This document shows positions 35,960 to 44,466 of a DNA stretch of 64,000 bases, one piece after another. This DNA is from Arcanobacterium bovis (GTDB taxonomy: Bacteria > Actinomycetota > Actinomycetes > Actinomycetales > Actinomycetaceae). A model generated the notes under the pieces. The model was not told the origin of the DNA. It searched no databases and saw nothing but the letters and a program-made list of their open reading frames with translations. The stretch spans positions 372,001-436,000 of the forward strand of contig NZ_SJDT01000001.1 of NCBI RefSeq assembly GCF_004331995.1, in the 5' to 3' direction. Made by a program: the position numbers and the translations under genes. Each line of letters begins with the position of its first letter. Within the stretch, counting starts at the first letter, position 1.

Positions 35960-36007
35960 AATAACAATGGCAGGCGACGCGACTAACGTGCACCTGCCAT
36001 TGTTATT
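35960..36007 (-). terminator. Terminator of the DUF5926-type gene
   Basis: Arms 35960-35974 and 35993-36007 pair perfectly over 15 bp around an 18-base loop, 19 bp downstream of the stop on the minus strand. Confidence 0.65.
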
Positions 36008-36025
36008 GTTTATCTATGTGATCGA

Positions 36026-36883
36026 TTAGCGAAGAGTTACTTGACGAGAAACGATGCCGGCCTTTGCACGGCGCTCATCTGGTGTCAAAGCTGCACTCGA
36101 ATCGATCTCGGCCGTCAACACTTTGTCGAACTCAGCCATTGGCTGTGAAAGTTCGCTGGCTTCAGTTCCTGGCTCCAGCTCAAACACCGGAATAAGCAGA
36201 CCTTGCGCCCGGAATGCACCTACGAACCGTGCGCCGTCAAAAGTAAGTTCACGGCGAGTTTGCAAGCGAGCCAAGGCGTTAAGAATCGAATCTTCGTCCT
36301 CTTTGCGTACCCAACGTACAAATTCGCGCTGCATACGAGTCCAGAACGCACCTTCCACTCCCTCTACCAGCGCAGTTGGAATGATCTGGTCTTTAGTCTG
36401 CTTAATCGCCTCAGCCACATCTGGCTTAGAAGCTTCGTCTTCACCAATCCAGAAACCAAAATCTTCTTCGAGTTGCAGCTTTGATTCGAAGCTCAGATCC
36501 AAAATATCTTGCAGACGCGAGCCAGGCTCAGGCTGTTCCGTCTGGTTGAAAGTCTCGCCATTTTCCAGCTCAAGACCCCACAAGATTCGATCTGCAATAT
36601 CAGTGGACGCAGCACCAGAACTCATTACCGTCTGCGCAGCCACCAGCAGTTTTCCATCCGAACGACGAATAGCTCCCACCATTTGTGGCAACATCGTGAC
36701 CAGCAAAATCTCTTCCGCTCCGTGCTCCTCAGTGGTTCGCACTGGCAGTGTTGCTGCCGGAATGATCTCACTCATGGCCACGAGATCAGCTTCGAAAGGT
36801 AGCCCCTCAAAAGGACGATCCACAAATTGCACGCGAGCGCGCTTTGGCTTGTTTTCCTTAATACGACGGCTCTTCTTACCCAT
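36026..36883 (-). CDS. DUF5926-family protein
   Basis: Conserved actinobacterial protein of 285 residues without a known function. It starts MGKKSRRIKENKPKRARVQFV, a basic N-terminus that could bind nucleic acid or ribosomes. The rest is acidic and soluble, with FGFWIGEDEASKPDV and RMQREFVRWVRKEDED. The start at 36883 has GGAG upstream; the frame stays open to 36931 without family-like sequence. It is flanked by a GT2 gene and upp, both on the same strand. Confidence 0.75.
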   Translation of the reverse strand: MGKKSRRIKENKPKRARVQFVDRPFEGLPFEADLVAMSEIIPAATLPVRTTEEHGAEEILLVTMLPQMVGAIRRSDGKLLVAAQTVMSSGAASTDIADRILWGLELENGETFNQTEQPEPGSRLQDILDLSFESKLQLEEDFGFWIGEDEASKPDVAEAIKQTKDQIIPTALVEGVEGAFWTRMQREFVRWVRKEDEDSILNALARLQTRRELTFDGARFVGAFRAQGLLIPVFELEPGTEASELSQPMAEFDKVLTAEIDSSAALTPDERRAKAGIVSRQVTLR

Positions 36884-37003
36884 ATCTACTCCATAAATAG
36901 TCAAATTAAAAACGATTAGTCCACTGCGCACCTAGTCGTCGACGCTGCTGATCCGCAGTGCTGCGAGTGCGCGCCCTGCCAGGCGCCCGCTACCAGTCCG
37001 CTA

Positions 37004-37642
37004 TCAGTCCACCACACCGTAAAGACGATCGCCGGCGTCACCCAATCCTGGCACAATGAAGCCTTTTTCGTTGAGATGATCATCTACTGCGGCAACGATG
37101 ATCTTCACATCTCCCCGATCCCCGATATGCTCTTCAAGCGTCTTTAGACCTTCAGGAGCAGCAAGAATACAGATCGCGGTAACGTCCTTCGCTCCACGTT
37201 CGATGAGATAATCGATAGCTGCAATGAGCGTATGACCAGTGGCAAGCATCGGATCAAGCACGAAACACTGACGATCGGTGAGGTCATCAGGCAAACGGTT
37301 GGCGTACGTGATCGCCTCAAGCGTCTCTTCGTCACGCTTCAGTCCAAGGAAGCCGACCTCCGCCGTCGGCATCAGACGCGTCATACCCTCAAGCATGCCG
37401 AGACCTGCGCGCAGAATCGGAACCACGATCGGACGTGGTTTCGAGAGCTTAGCGGCCGTCATCGGCGCTACCGGGGTGTTAATAGCTTTGGGCGTGATCG
37501 ATACGTTGCGCGTGGATTCGTATGCGAGCAGCATAATCAGCTCTTCAACGAGCTGGCGAAACACTGGCGACGGCGTATTTTCGTCACGAAGCACAGTCAG
37601 TTTATGGGTTACGAGAGGATGGTCAATCACCTGAAGTTTCAT
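37004..37642 (-). CDS. upp: Uracil phosphoribosyltransferase
   Basis: Pyrimidine salvage enzyme making UMP from uracil and PRPP. The 212-residue protein contains [13 protein letters not shown], the PRPP loop [14 protein letters not shown] (the second loop Gly of the usual ATGGS is replaced by His) and the C-terminal uracil-binding [12 protein letters not shown]. Length is standard. It is divergent from tadA with only 49 bp between starts. Confidence 0.96.
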   Translation of the reverse strand: MKLQVIDHPLVTHKLTVLRDENTPSPVFRQLVEELIMLLAYESTRNVSITPKAINTPVAPMTAAKLSKPRPIVVPILRAGLGMLEGMTRLMPTAEVGFLGLKRDEETLEAITYANRLPDDLTDRQCFVLDPMLATGHTLIAAIDYLIERGAKDVTAICILAAPEGLKTLEEHIGDRGDVKIIVAAVDDHLNEKGFIVPGLGDAGDRLYGVVD

Positions 37643-37691
37643 ACCTTAAATGTACCGTGTTCTAGGCCGCTAAGGGTAATACCATAGAGAT

Positions 37692-38183
37692 ATGTTTGAA
37701 AATGAATCCAAGCTCATGGCATATGCTATGACTCTCGCAGAACGCGCCGCACAGCTTGGCGACGTGCCGGTGGGCGCCGTCGTCGTCGATAGCAATGGCC
37801 TGGTGGTGGGCGAGGGGTTCAATACTCGCGAGGCCGACGCCGATCCGGTAGGTCACGCTGAAGTCAATGCGTTACGAGCTGCGGCGACGACGCTCGGAGG
37901 GTGGAATCTCAGTGGCTGTACGCTTGTGGTCACCTTGGAGCCGTGTACGATGTGTGCCGGTGCGATTATAAATTCGCGCATTTCGCGTGTGGTTTTTGGC
38001 GCTTGGGACGCGAAGGCTGGTGCGGCAGGTAGTGTGCGCGACGTGTTGAGGGACGCACGTTTGCCGCACAGGGTTGAAGTGATTGGTGGAGTATGTGAGA
38101 CGCAGACCAGCGACCAGGTAAAAGATTGGTTCCAACAGACGTTGCGTGTGAAGTCGATAGCATCTGAGATGCCAGAGTTGTAG
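37692..38183 (+). CDS. tadA: tRNA-specific adenosine deaminase
   Basis: Deaminates adenosine 34 to inosine in tRNA-Arg(ACG). The 163-residue protein has the zinc/catalytic HAEVNAL motif and the second zinc motif PCTMCAGAI, with VPVGAVVVDSNG before them. It ends 34 bp before tRNA-Ser(CGA), the same adjacency seen in mycobacteria. Confidence 0.94.
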   Translation: MFENESKLMAYAMTLAERAAQLGDVPVGAVVVDSNGLVVGEGFNTREADADPVGHAEVNALRAAATTLGGWNLSGCTLVVTLEPCTMCAGAIINSRISRVVFGAWDAKAGAAGSVRDVLRDARLPHRVEVIGGVCETQTSDQVKDWFQQTLRVKSIASEMPEL

Positions 38184-38217
38184 ATTGCGGGAAATTACCG
38201 ATAGGATTACAAGCCGA

Positions 38218-38306
38218 GGTGACGTGTCCGAGCGGCCGAAGGTGCAGCACTCGAAATGCTGTGTAGTTAATAGCTACCGTGGGTTCAAATCCCACCGTCA
38301 CCGCCA
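38218..38306 (+). tRNA. tRNA-Ser (anticodon CGA)
   Basis: Acceptor GGTGACG pairs with CGTCACC, followed by discriminator G and an encoded CCA at 38304-38306. The anticodon loop CTCGAAA gives CGA. The long variable arm and the GGTTCAAATCC T-arm fit a serine tRNA. Confidence 0.95.
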
Positions 38307-38308
38307 TT

Positions 38309-38340
38309 TTCCCTCAGAATACCGCTGTGTTCTGAGGGAA
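38309..38340 (+). terminator. Rho-independent terminator after tRNA-Ser(CGA)
   Basis: An 11-bp perfect stem (38309-38319 with 38330-38340) is followed directly by TTTTT. It is the clearest classical terminator in the window. Confidence 0.9.
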
Positions 38341-38344
38341 TTTT

Positions 38345-38736
38345 TGTATCTCTGTAAGCCCTACGCTCATGGGCTAGTGGCGAGCTGTCGAGTAAGGACT
38401 CGGGGTTAGATGCAAAAAGTTTTGACTCGAGTAAGTTTGGCATTATTCTCTTTTAATGGTTACTCAGCTTGTGCTACCAAGATTCTGTATTTCATTGACG
38501 CACACTATTGCGGTTATCGATGTGGGCGATCACACTTAGTAAGCTTGACAAGTGATGAAGCACCGATAGACATTAGCTCTTATGTGGAACTGTCCACCCC
38601 TCATCAATGCGACATCTAGCTCACCATAAAACATGAGTATGTGAGTATATGAACAAGTTCATTATAACAGTTTCTTGACATCTACGATGAGTTCTAATAA
38701 CTCTATATATAGGCGTTTTCAGACGAAAGGTTCATT
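38345..38736. other. AT-rich intergenic region before the CPBP gene
   Basis: No supported gene. A 69-codon frame (38410-38619) lacks a ribosome binding site and protein-like composition. The right part is AT-rich, with a TTGACA hexamer at about 38677 that may be part of the CPBP promoter. Confidence 0.4.
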
Positions 38737-39480
38737 ATGGATAAGATTTCATCACGACCGTATATTGTAGTGCTTGCCCTTTACGCACTTTTCGAAATCT
38801 CAGTATTGGCATATGCAAAATATGGCTTAGGTGCGACTTATGGAAGCAAAGAGTTTATTCATGCAATCTTTGTACCACATGCAATCATGGCAGTTGTTTT
38901 AATAGCTTACAGCTACTTCAGCCGTGACGGTTACCAGCTTCCTAATCCATCACAGCCGCTCGGATGGAAACTTATTTTGATTTCTTTAGTTCCTACAGTG
39001 ATTGTTGGCGGATACGTGATTATATCTCAGGCATCTGCTACCAAGGCGTTCATCGTTCCTTTTATGGCGATGCTTGCCGTGGGCATTTCAGAAGAACTGA
39101 CTTTTCGTAAGATCGTGATCACGTCCTTACTGAAAGACGTTTCTCCTGCTCACACAATCCTCGTAAGTGCTGTAATATTTTCGGCACTTCACGCGTTTAA
39201 CCTCATCGCGGGCCAGACACTAAAAAGCACTTTCACCCAACTATTGATGACGTTCCTTGCCGGACTTGTATACGGCGTGTTCTATATGTACACGAAGAAT
39301 ATTACAGTGATGATTCTTCTACACTGGTGGTGGGATTACATCCTCATTTCTGGCGCGATCAAACCTGAATCTCCGTGGTCAATGCTGGTATCAGCAATGC
39401 CACTCATTGAACTGATCGCGATGGGCATCATTCTGTACAAATACAAAGAACTTCGAACAACAGAATACTTGACAAAGTAA
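38737..39480 (+). CDS. CPBP-family intramembrane metalloprotease
   Basis: Polytopic membrane protein of 247 residues with the CAAX-protease/bacteriocin-immunity (Abi/CPBP) motifs: EELTFRK (motif 1, catalytic Glu pair and Arg), VIFSALHAFN (motif 2, Phe and His) and LLHWWWDY (motif 3). Such proteins cleave membrane-embedded peptides or give bacteriocin immunity; which applies here is unknown. AAAGG precedes the ATG. Base composition is clearly more AT-rich than neighbours and the gene sits beside a tRNA gene, suggesting acquisition. Confidence 0.87.
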   Translation: MDKISSRPYIVVLALYALFEISVLAYAKYGLGATYGSKEFIHAIFVPHAIMAVVLIAYSYFSRDGYQLPNPSQPLGWKLILISLVPTVIVGGYVIISQASATKAFIVPFMAMLAVGISEELTFRKIVITSLLKDVSPAHTILVSAVIFSALHAFNLIAGQTLKSTFTQLLMTFLAGLVYGVFYMYTKNITVMILLHWWWDYILISGAIKPESPWSMLVSAMPLIELIAMGIILYKYKELRTTEYLTK

Positions 39481-39501
39481 TCGACATCATAGACCAAAAA
39501 A

Positions 39502-39555
39502 TGGGGCGGTTTCGCAAACATCGCAACATATCGAGAAGTTGCGCCAACCGCCCCA
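39502..39555. terminator. Hairpin between CPBP and gluconate genes
   Basis: Outer arms 39502-39511 and 39546-39555 (10 bp) and inner arms 39522-39527 and 39538-39543 (6 bp) form a bulged stem between convergent genes, with A/T runs on both sides. Confidence 0.7.
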
Positions 39556-39609
39556 AAATTCGGCACTGATCAATACACGGTACTTAATGATCAATGATCG
39601 CTAAAGCGA

Positions 39610-41634
39610 TCACCACTCTTCGTGGAATACCCCGTCTTTATCTACCCGCTTAAAGCCATGCGACCCAAAGCAATCACGCTGTGCTTGGATAAGTGCTGTG
39701 GGAAGCCGATCACTTCGCAATGAATCAAGATAACTTAACGTTGCGTACAATGCCGGCGCAGGAACACCAGCCGATACAGCCAGTTCCGTGACGATTCGCA
39801 ACGAACTAAGATATTCATCAATCACACCTCTAAACAGTGGCGAAGCGAGCAATAGATCAAGTTCAGGCTCTTGCGAAAATGCGTCGCTTATCTTTTCCAG
39901 CAATTCCGCGCGAATGATACAGCCAGCACGCCAATTAAGTGCCACCTGCGCTTTGTTAATATCCCAGCCGTATTCGAGCGATCCGGCATCAATGATCGAG
40001 AATCCCTGCGAATACGAGGCGATTTTTCCTAAATACAGGGCACGTCGCACGTGTTCAATCATTTCTTCGAAATCGCCAACAGTGCCACTACTGTTTTCGC
40101 TCCAACGCTGGCTATCAGTATCGCCGCCCATAATATTGCGCTGCGCATTGCGGGAGCGGTATGGAACAGCCGATAGTACCCGAGCTTGCACCGCTTCAAT
40201 GAGAATACTTGCCGGAACACCTAACTCAAGAGCGATTTGCGCCGTCCACAAACCGGTTCCCTTTTGACCGGCAGCATCATCAATAACATCCACAAGTGGA
40301 ACTCCTGGCGAATCCTCACGGATCAGGATATCGGCAGTTATTTCAGTCAAATATGAGTTCAACTCACCTTGATTCCATTCAGCGAAGATCTCGCCGATAC
40401 TAGGAGCAGACATCCCTAACCCACTGCGTAGGAGCGCGTAAGCTTCAGAAATTAGCTGCATGTCGGCGTATTCAATTCCGTTATGGAGCGTTTTCACGAA
40501 ATGTCCAGCACCGTTTTCACCTACGTGTGCGCAACAAGGTGCACCGTCGTCGGCCTTTGCCGCAATGCTTTCAAACATCGCGCCAAGTCGTGCGTATGCG
40601 TGGGCAGAACCGCCTACCATAAGTGCTGGTCCTAACAGAGCACCCTGTTGTCCGCCAGACGTCCCGCACCCAACAAAATGAAGACCAGCATGGGCAAAGT
40701 GTTCTTGACGCCTACATGTGTCACCAAAGTGCGAGTTACCCATATCAACGATTACGTCACCAGGAGAGAAATATGCTGCTAAACTCGCTGACACTGAATC
40801 AACAGCTTGCCCAGCAGTCACCATAAGCATTGCAACACGAGGCGTCTTTAACTCAGCTGCAAAATCCTCTACTGCGGTAGCTTCAATAAAATCCCCCTCA
40901 TCACCAAAATCGGCAAGAAATTGTTGAGTTACAGAGGAATCAATATTCGTTACGGCTACTGTATATCCTTTGCGAGCGAGATTTCGTGCGAGAGCTGCGC
41001 CCATGACCCCAAGACCATACACGCCAATATCCGCACGTGCCGGATGTGAGGACGACCCACGCTTCTCAACAGACAGCATGTGATCGCGTATTTTTGTCAG
41101 CCCGCCATATTCTTGCCAGTCCTGTGCCAAAAAAGCTTCAATTTCAGAAGCGATATTCTGCGGAGTCGCTGCAATATCACATATATGCCCAAGTTCGTCA
41201 GCCGCAAGAGGTTCAAGAGTAGCAAATTGTGAGTCAAGCAGGCCTACCGGCATGAAATGATCAGTCCGAGCGGCGAGACGACGCGCCAAAAGGTCACGAT
41301 CGCCGTCGAGATGCATGAACACAACTCGCGTACCACCCTGGCGAAGAACGTCACGATAGTTTTTTTTCAACGCCGAACAGGTAACAATCGTGCTTTCACC
41401 ACACGATTCTTTGTCCTGCATCCACGTGCGGAGAGATTCCAGCCACGGCCAGCGGTCATCATCAGTAAGGGGAACACCTGATGCCATTTTGCTGATATTT
41501 GCTTGCGGGTGGAAATCGTCCGCTTCAGCAACAGCCCATCCGAGCCGATCACTCAAAATACCAGCGACTGTGGTTTTGCCCGAGCCACTTACGCCCATAA
41601 TGATCACGTGGATTGGTTCGCGAGTTGTGTTCAT
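39610..41634 (-). CDS. gnd: Gluconokinase / 6-phosphogluconate dehydrogenase fusion
   Basis: One 674-residue protein carrying two consecutive enzymes. Residues about 1-178 are a GntK-type gluconokinase with P-loop GVSGSGKT (14-21), DDFHP, NISKMASGVPLTDDDR and CSALKKNYRD. Residues about 202-674 are a decarboxylating 6-phosphogluconate dehydrogenase with Rossmann motif GLGVMG (207-212), SGGQQGA (327-333), the catalytic region HFVKTLHNGIEYADMQLI (Lys about 381) and a C-terminal IQAQRDCFGSHGF. It would convert gluconate to 6-phosphogluconate and then to ribulose 5-phosphate. At 229-232 TNID replaces the N-R-T NADP signature. The gntP permease gene lies 36 bp upstream. Confidence 0.94.
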   Translation of the reverse strand: MNTTREPIHVIIMGVSGSGKTTVAGILSDRLGWAVAEADDFHPQANISKMASGVPLTDDDRWPWLESLRTWMQDKESCGESTIVTCSALKKNYRDVLRQGGTRVVFMHLDGDRDLLARRLAARTDHFMPVGLLDSQFATLEPLAADELGHICDIAATPQNIASEIEAFLAQDWQEYGGLTKIRDHMLSVEKRGSSSHPARADIGVYGLGVMGAALARNLARKGYTVAVTNIDSSVTQQFLADFGDEGDFIEATAVEDFAAELKTPRVAMLMVTAGQAVDSVSASLAAYFSPGDVIVDMGNSHFGDTCRRQEHFAHAGLHFVGCGTSGGQQGALLGPALMVGGSAHAYARLGAMFESIAAKADDGAPCCAHVGENGAGHFVKTLHNGIEYADMQLISEAYALLRSGLGMSAPSIGEIFAEWNQGELNSYLTEITADILIREDSPGVPLVDVIDDAAGQKGTGLWTAQIALELGVPASILIEAVQARVLSAVPYRSRNAQRNIMGGDTDSQRWSENSSGTVGDFEEMIEHVRRALYLGKIASYSQGFSIIDAGSLEYGWDINKAQVALNWRAGCIIRAELLEKISDAFSQEPELDLLLASPLFRGVIDEYLSSLRIVTELAVSAGVPAPALYATLSYLDSLRSDRLPTALIQAQRDCFGSHGFKRVDKDGVFHEEW

Positions 41635-41670
41635 AGTCTTTCTTCAATCAATCGATAGCAGTTATGCCAT

Positions 41671-43107
41671 TCATGCAAACACATACAGTAGCGCTACGAG
41701 CGCAAATCCAACGACGGATTCGAGCGTCTGCTGCACTGTCCATGTGCGAAGAGTGGTTTTCACATCCATGCCAAGGAGACGACCAACAAGCCAGAATCCA
41801 GAATCGTTGACATGCGAGGCAAACACAGATCCAGCCGAAGCAGCAAGCACGATACAGGCAACGCCAAGATCGCTTAGTCCAGCATCTGCGACTGCAGGTG
41901 CCATCAAAGAGATCGACGTAATGAGCGCAACCGTTGCGGAACCCTGGGCGAGACGCAACGCTACCGATACAAGATAGGTGGCTAGCAACAATGGAATACC
42001 GAGGTTATTCATAGTATCGGATAGCGCACCACCAATTCCTGATGTACGCAACACGCCACCGAACATGCCACCCGCTCCGGTGACTAGGATAACTGAGCAA
42101 ACTGGACCAAGAGCCGAATCCATAATCTTCTCAAGTCCAATACGGTCTGTACCGATATAACGACCCAACAAAATAATGGCAATGAAAGTTGAGATCAACA
42201 ATGCAATTGGAGTTTGACCGATTTGTAGAAGCACTTCAACAAAGGCTGACGTCGGCGCTTTAGTGTTTGTCTCAGCTTTGGTTACCACACCATCGATTAC
42301 GCCAGACTGTACTAGGGCGTTCACGCCAGTATTCAACGAGATCAATAGTGCAGGCAGTACGAGTGTGAAAATAACGGTGCCTACTGGTGGAAACGTCTTT
42401 GGTAGATCAGCATCATCAATCGTTCCAAACAAGTTCGGGAACTTGAAATTCGTATGTTTGGCACAGTAACGCCCCCAAAGAACACCGGAAACGTAGAACG
42501 ATGGGATAGCTACGACGATACCAAGCACCATCACAAGCCCCATGTTCGCCTGAACAATTGTGCCAGCGCCGACCGGACCCGGATGTGGCGGAAGGAATAC
42601 ATGCATCACGGAGAACGCCGCTGCCGAAGGAATTGCGTAGAGTAAAATGTTCCCGCCAAGTCGGTGTGCAACAGCAAAGATAACTGGCAGCATCACAATA
42701 AATCCGGCATCAAAGAAAATTGGGAAGCCAAGGATAAGTGATGCCACACCAAGCGCAAGAGGTGCACGCTGCTCTCCGAAGATACGCACCATAGAGTCAG
42801 CCAGAACTTTCGCACCGCCGGAAGCTTCAACCAGCTTTCCGAGCATTGCACCAATTCCAACAAGGAGCGCAACAGATCCCAAAGTGGACGAGAATCCATT
42901 GGTGAGAGTTGATAGTAGTTGTGAAGCAGGAATACCAGCAGCAACCGCCGTTAATAAGCTCACAACAATAAGGGTTAGAAATGCATGCAGGCGGAGCAGG
43001 ATTACAGAGACGAGGATCAGCACAATTGCTGCTACAGCAATCAGTAGCAACGGCCCTGCGCTCATCGTTTGTACCCAAGGCTCAGCCGCAAGAAGAATCG
43101 GTTTCAT
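41671..43107 (-). CDS. gntP: Gluconate:H+ symporter, GntP family
   Basis: Inner-membrane permease of 478 residues with about twelve hydrophobic segments. LGFPIFFDAGFIVMLP, HVFLPPHPGPVGA and the Gly-rich GSVALLVGIGAMLGKLVEASG are hallmarks of the GntP family; FLPPHPGP is especially diagnostic. GGAG precedes the ATG. It is the first gene of a gntP-gnd operon, and the divergent FadR-type gene probably encodes its repressor. Confidence 0.93.
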   Translation of the reverse strand: MKPILLAAEPWVQTMSAGPLLLIAVAAIVLILVSVILLRLHAFLTLIVVSLLTAVAAGIPASQLLSTLTNGFSSTLGSVALLVGIGAMLGKLVEASGGAKVLADSMVRIFGEQRAPLALGVASLILGFPIFFDAGFIVMLPVIFAVAHRLGGNILLYAIPSAAAFSVMHVFLPPHPGPVGAGTIVQANMGLVMVLGIVVAIPSFYVSGVLWGRYCAKHTNFKFPNLFGTIDDADLPKTFPPVGTVIFTLVLPALLISLNTGVNALVQSGVIDGVVTKAETNTKAPTSAFVEVLLQIGQTPIALLISTFIAIILLGRYIGTDRIGLEKIMDSALGPVCSVILVTGAGGMFGGVLRTSGIGGALSDTMNNLGIPLLLATYLVSVALRLAQGSATVALITSISLMAPAVADAGLSDLGVACIVLAASAGSVFASHVNDSGFWLVGRLLGMDVKTTLRTWTVQQTLESVVGFALVALLYVFA

Positions 43108-43229
43108 ACGTTATCTCCATATGTGAGTTGATTTAGGTGCCTAATTTAATTCGCCTGTCCATTCAGGAGAATTCGCTCAGATGAATGTTTTTCATCTCAA
43201 CAAAGGAACCTAACTAACCACTGCCTTGT

Positions 43230-43247
43230 GATTAGTTAAGACTAATC
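43230..43247. promoter_or_regulatory. Putative gluconate-regulator operator
   Basis: GATTAGT-taag-ACTAATC is a perfect 7-bp inverted repeat with a 4-bp spacer in the gntP-regulator divergent region. A second palindrome, AGACTA-atc-TAGTCT, overlaps its right half. A FadR-type dimer is the expected binder. Confidence 0.5.
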
Positions 43248-43273
43248 TAGTCTAAAGGTATTACTTTTAACAA
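43244..43273 (-). promoter_or_regulatory. Putative gntP promoter
   Basis: On the minus strand, TTGTTA (43268-43273) and TAGATT (43244-43249) are separated by 18 bp, and the palindromic operator overlaps the -10 box. It would give a leader of about 130 nt. Confidence 0.4.
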
Positions 43274-43384
43274 GCAATAAAAATATCTTTTTGACACGCA
43301 GGTATCTTCTGCACCGAAATAGTCAATGCAATAGCCACCAAAGTACTATCAGTAGCAGCATAAAAATGCTAGTGTTTAGGAATT

Positions 43385-44134
43385 ATGGATACACCCGGAT
43401 CGCGACATAGAGGCATACTGGAAATAGTTGGTCCACGTATCGCCAACGGAATTCTCCCAGCAGGCTCGGTGATGACTTTAGCCGACTTAGAAGCGGAGTT
43501 TGAGTGCTCACGTACCGTAGCACGCGACGTACAGCGCTCACTGGAAGAATGCGGTCTCACCGTGGCGCAACGTCGTCGTGGCTTAATTGTTCAACCAATG
43601 CAATATTGGAACGTGTTCCATCCTGACGTAATCAGATGGCGTCTTTCCGGTGAAGGTCGCGAGCGCCAAATGGAATCGCTAACAGATCTGCGAATGGCAA
43701 TTGAAACGAGAGCCGTTGCGCTTGCTGCCAAATATGCGTCTCGTGATGAGCGCACAGAGATTCTTAAAGCGGGCTTGAAAGTAGTGGAACTCGGCTTAGA
43801 GAGTGCGGGACCGGAGTTTATGGAGTGGGACATTCGTTTCCATCGCCTAATCCTCAAGGCCTGCGGGAACGAAATGTTCGCTGCTCTATCTACTGTGATT
43901 GAATCAGTGCTCACATGGCGTACTCAACTTAATCTCATGCCACCAGTACCGGAGCCCCGCGCCATTCACAATCACGAACAAATAGCGCGGGCCATTTACG
44001 CGGGTGACGCTGACGCTGCAGTCGCTGCGATGCGCGATTTAGTAGACGAAGTTCAAGAAGCATTCGCATCTCATATGCCTAATGTATTACGTTCAGCAAC
44101 CACTGCAACACCACTCCCGCCACCCGCAGAATAA
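43385..44134 (+). CDS. GntR/FadR-family transcriptional regulator of the gluconate genes
   Basis: DNA-binding regulator of 249 residues. The N-terminal winged helix (about 8-70) contains LADLEAEFECSRTVARDVQRSLEE with the recognition helix, and the C-terminal helical FCD effector domain has DLRMAIETRAVALAA, WDIRFHRLIL and NHEQIARAIYAGD; the Asp and His residues of these motifs are the usual metal/ligand site. Divergent orientation to gntP suggests gluconate-responsive repression. AGGA precedes the ATG. Confidence 0.9.
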   Translation: MDTPGSRHRGILEIVGPRIANGILPAGSVMTLADLEAEFECSRTVARDVQRSLEECGLTVAQRRRGLIVQPMQYWNVFHPDVIRWRLSGEGRERQMESLTDLRMAIETRAVALAAKYASRDERTEILKAGLKVVELGLESAGPEFMEWDIRFHRLILKACGNEMFAALSTVIESVLTWRTQLNLMPPVPEPRAIHNHEQIARAIYAGDADAAVAAMRDLVDEVQEAFASHMPNVLRSATTATPLPPPAE

Positions 44135-44197
44135 TTTCCCCACAACGGCATTTTCCAAGTAGTCTAGCTACCGATTATTCTTCCTGTAAGGAGCCGT

Positions 44198-44464
44198 ATG
44201 AACATTAAAATAAGATATTTTGCTTCCGCCGCCGCCGCGGCCGGAATTACCGAGGACACCTACGCTCTGGCTGAAAATTCCACAATCGCCACTTTGATTG
44301 ACGCAATCACCACAAAGCACGCATCGCTACCCAACGGAAGCGATCTCGTGCGTATCCTCGGTTTCAGCTCTTTTCTTCTCGATGGGCGCCACGCAAGCAG
44401 CGAAACTATCATTCCTGCTGGTAGCGTCTCTATCGACGTTCTCCCACCTTTCGCAGGAGGCTGA
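44198..44464 (+). CDS. moaD: Molybdopterin synthase small subunit MoaD
   Basis: Ubiquitin-like sulfur carrier of 88 residues ending in the diagnostic GG, whose C-terminal thiocarboxylate supplies sulfur to cPMP. IKIRYFASAAAAAGI at the start and VLPPFAGG at the end fit MoaD better than ThiS. AAGGAG precedes the ATG. The next gene (moeB) starts 2 bp after its stop, so the carrier and its activating enzyme are co-translated. The partner MoaE is encoded at 50865. Confidence 0.9.
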   Translation: MNIKIRYFASAAAAAGITEDTYALAENSTIATLIDAITTKHASLPNGSDLVRILGFSSFLLDGRHASSETIIPAGSVSIDVLPPFAGG

Positions 44465-44466
44465 TC

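Noticed and set aside
36884-36931. Longer N-terminus for the DUF5926-type protein
   Set aside because: The ribosome binding site and the conserved MGKKSRR start support the ATG at 36883.
38410-38619. A 69-codon open frame after the tRNA-Ser terminator
   Set aside because: No ribosome binding site, no recognisable motif and irregular composition; likely chance.
38218-39480. Integrated genomic island at tRNA-Ser(CGA)
   Set aside because: No integrase and no duplicated tRNA 3' end were found; only composition suggests acquisition.
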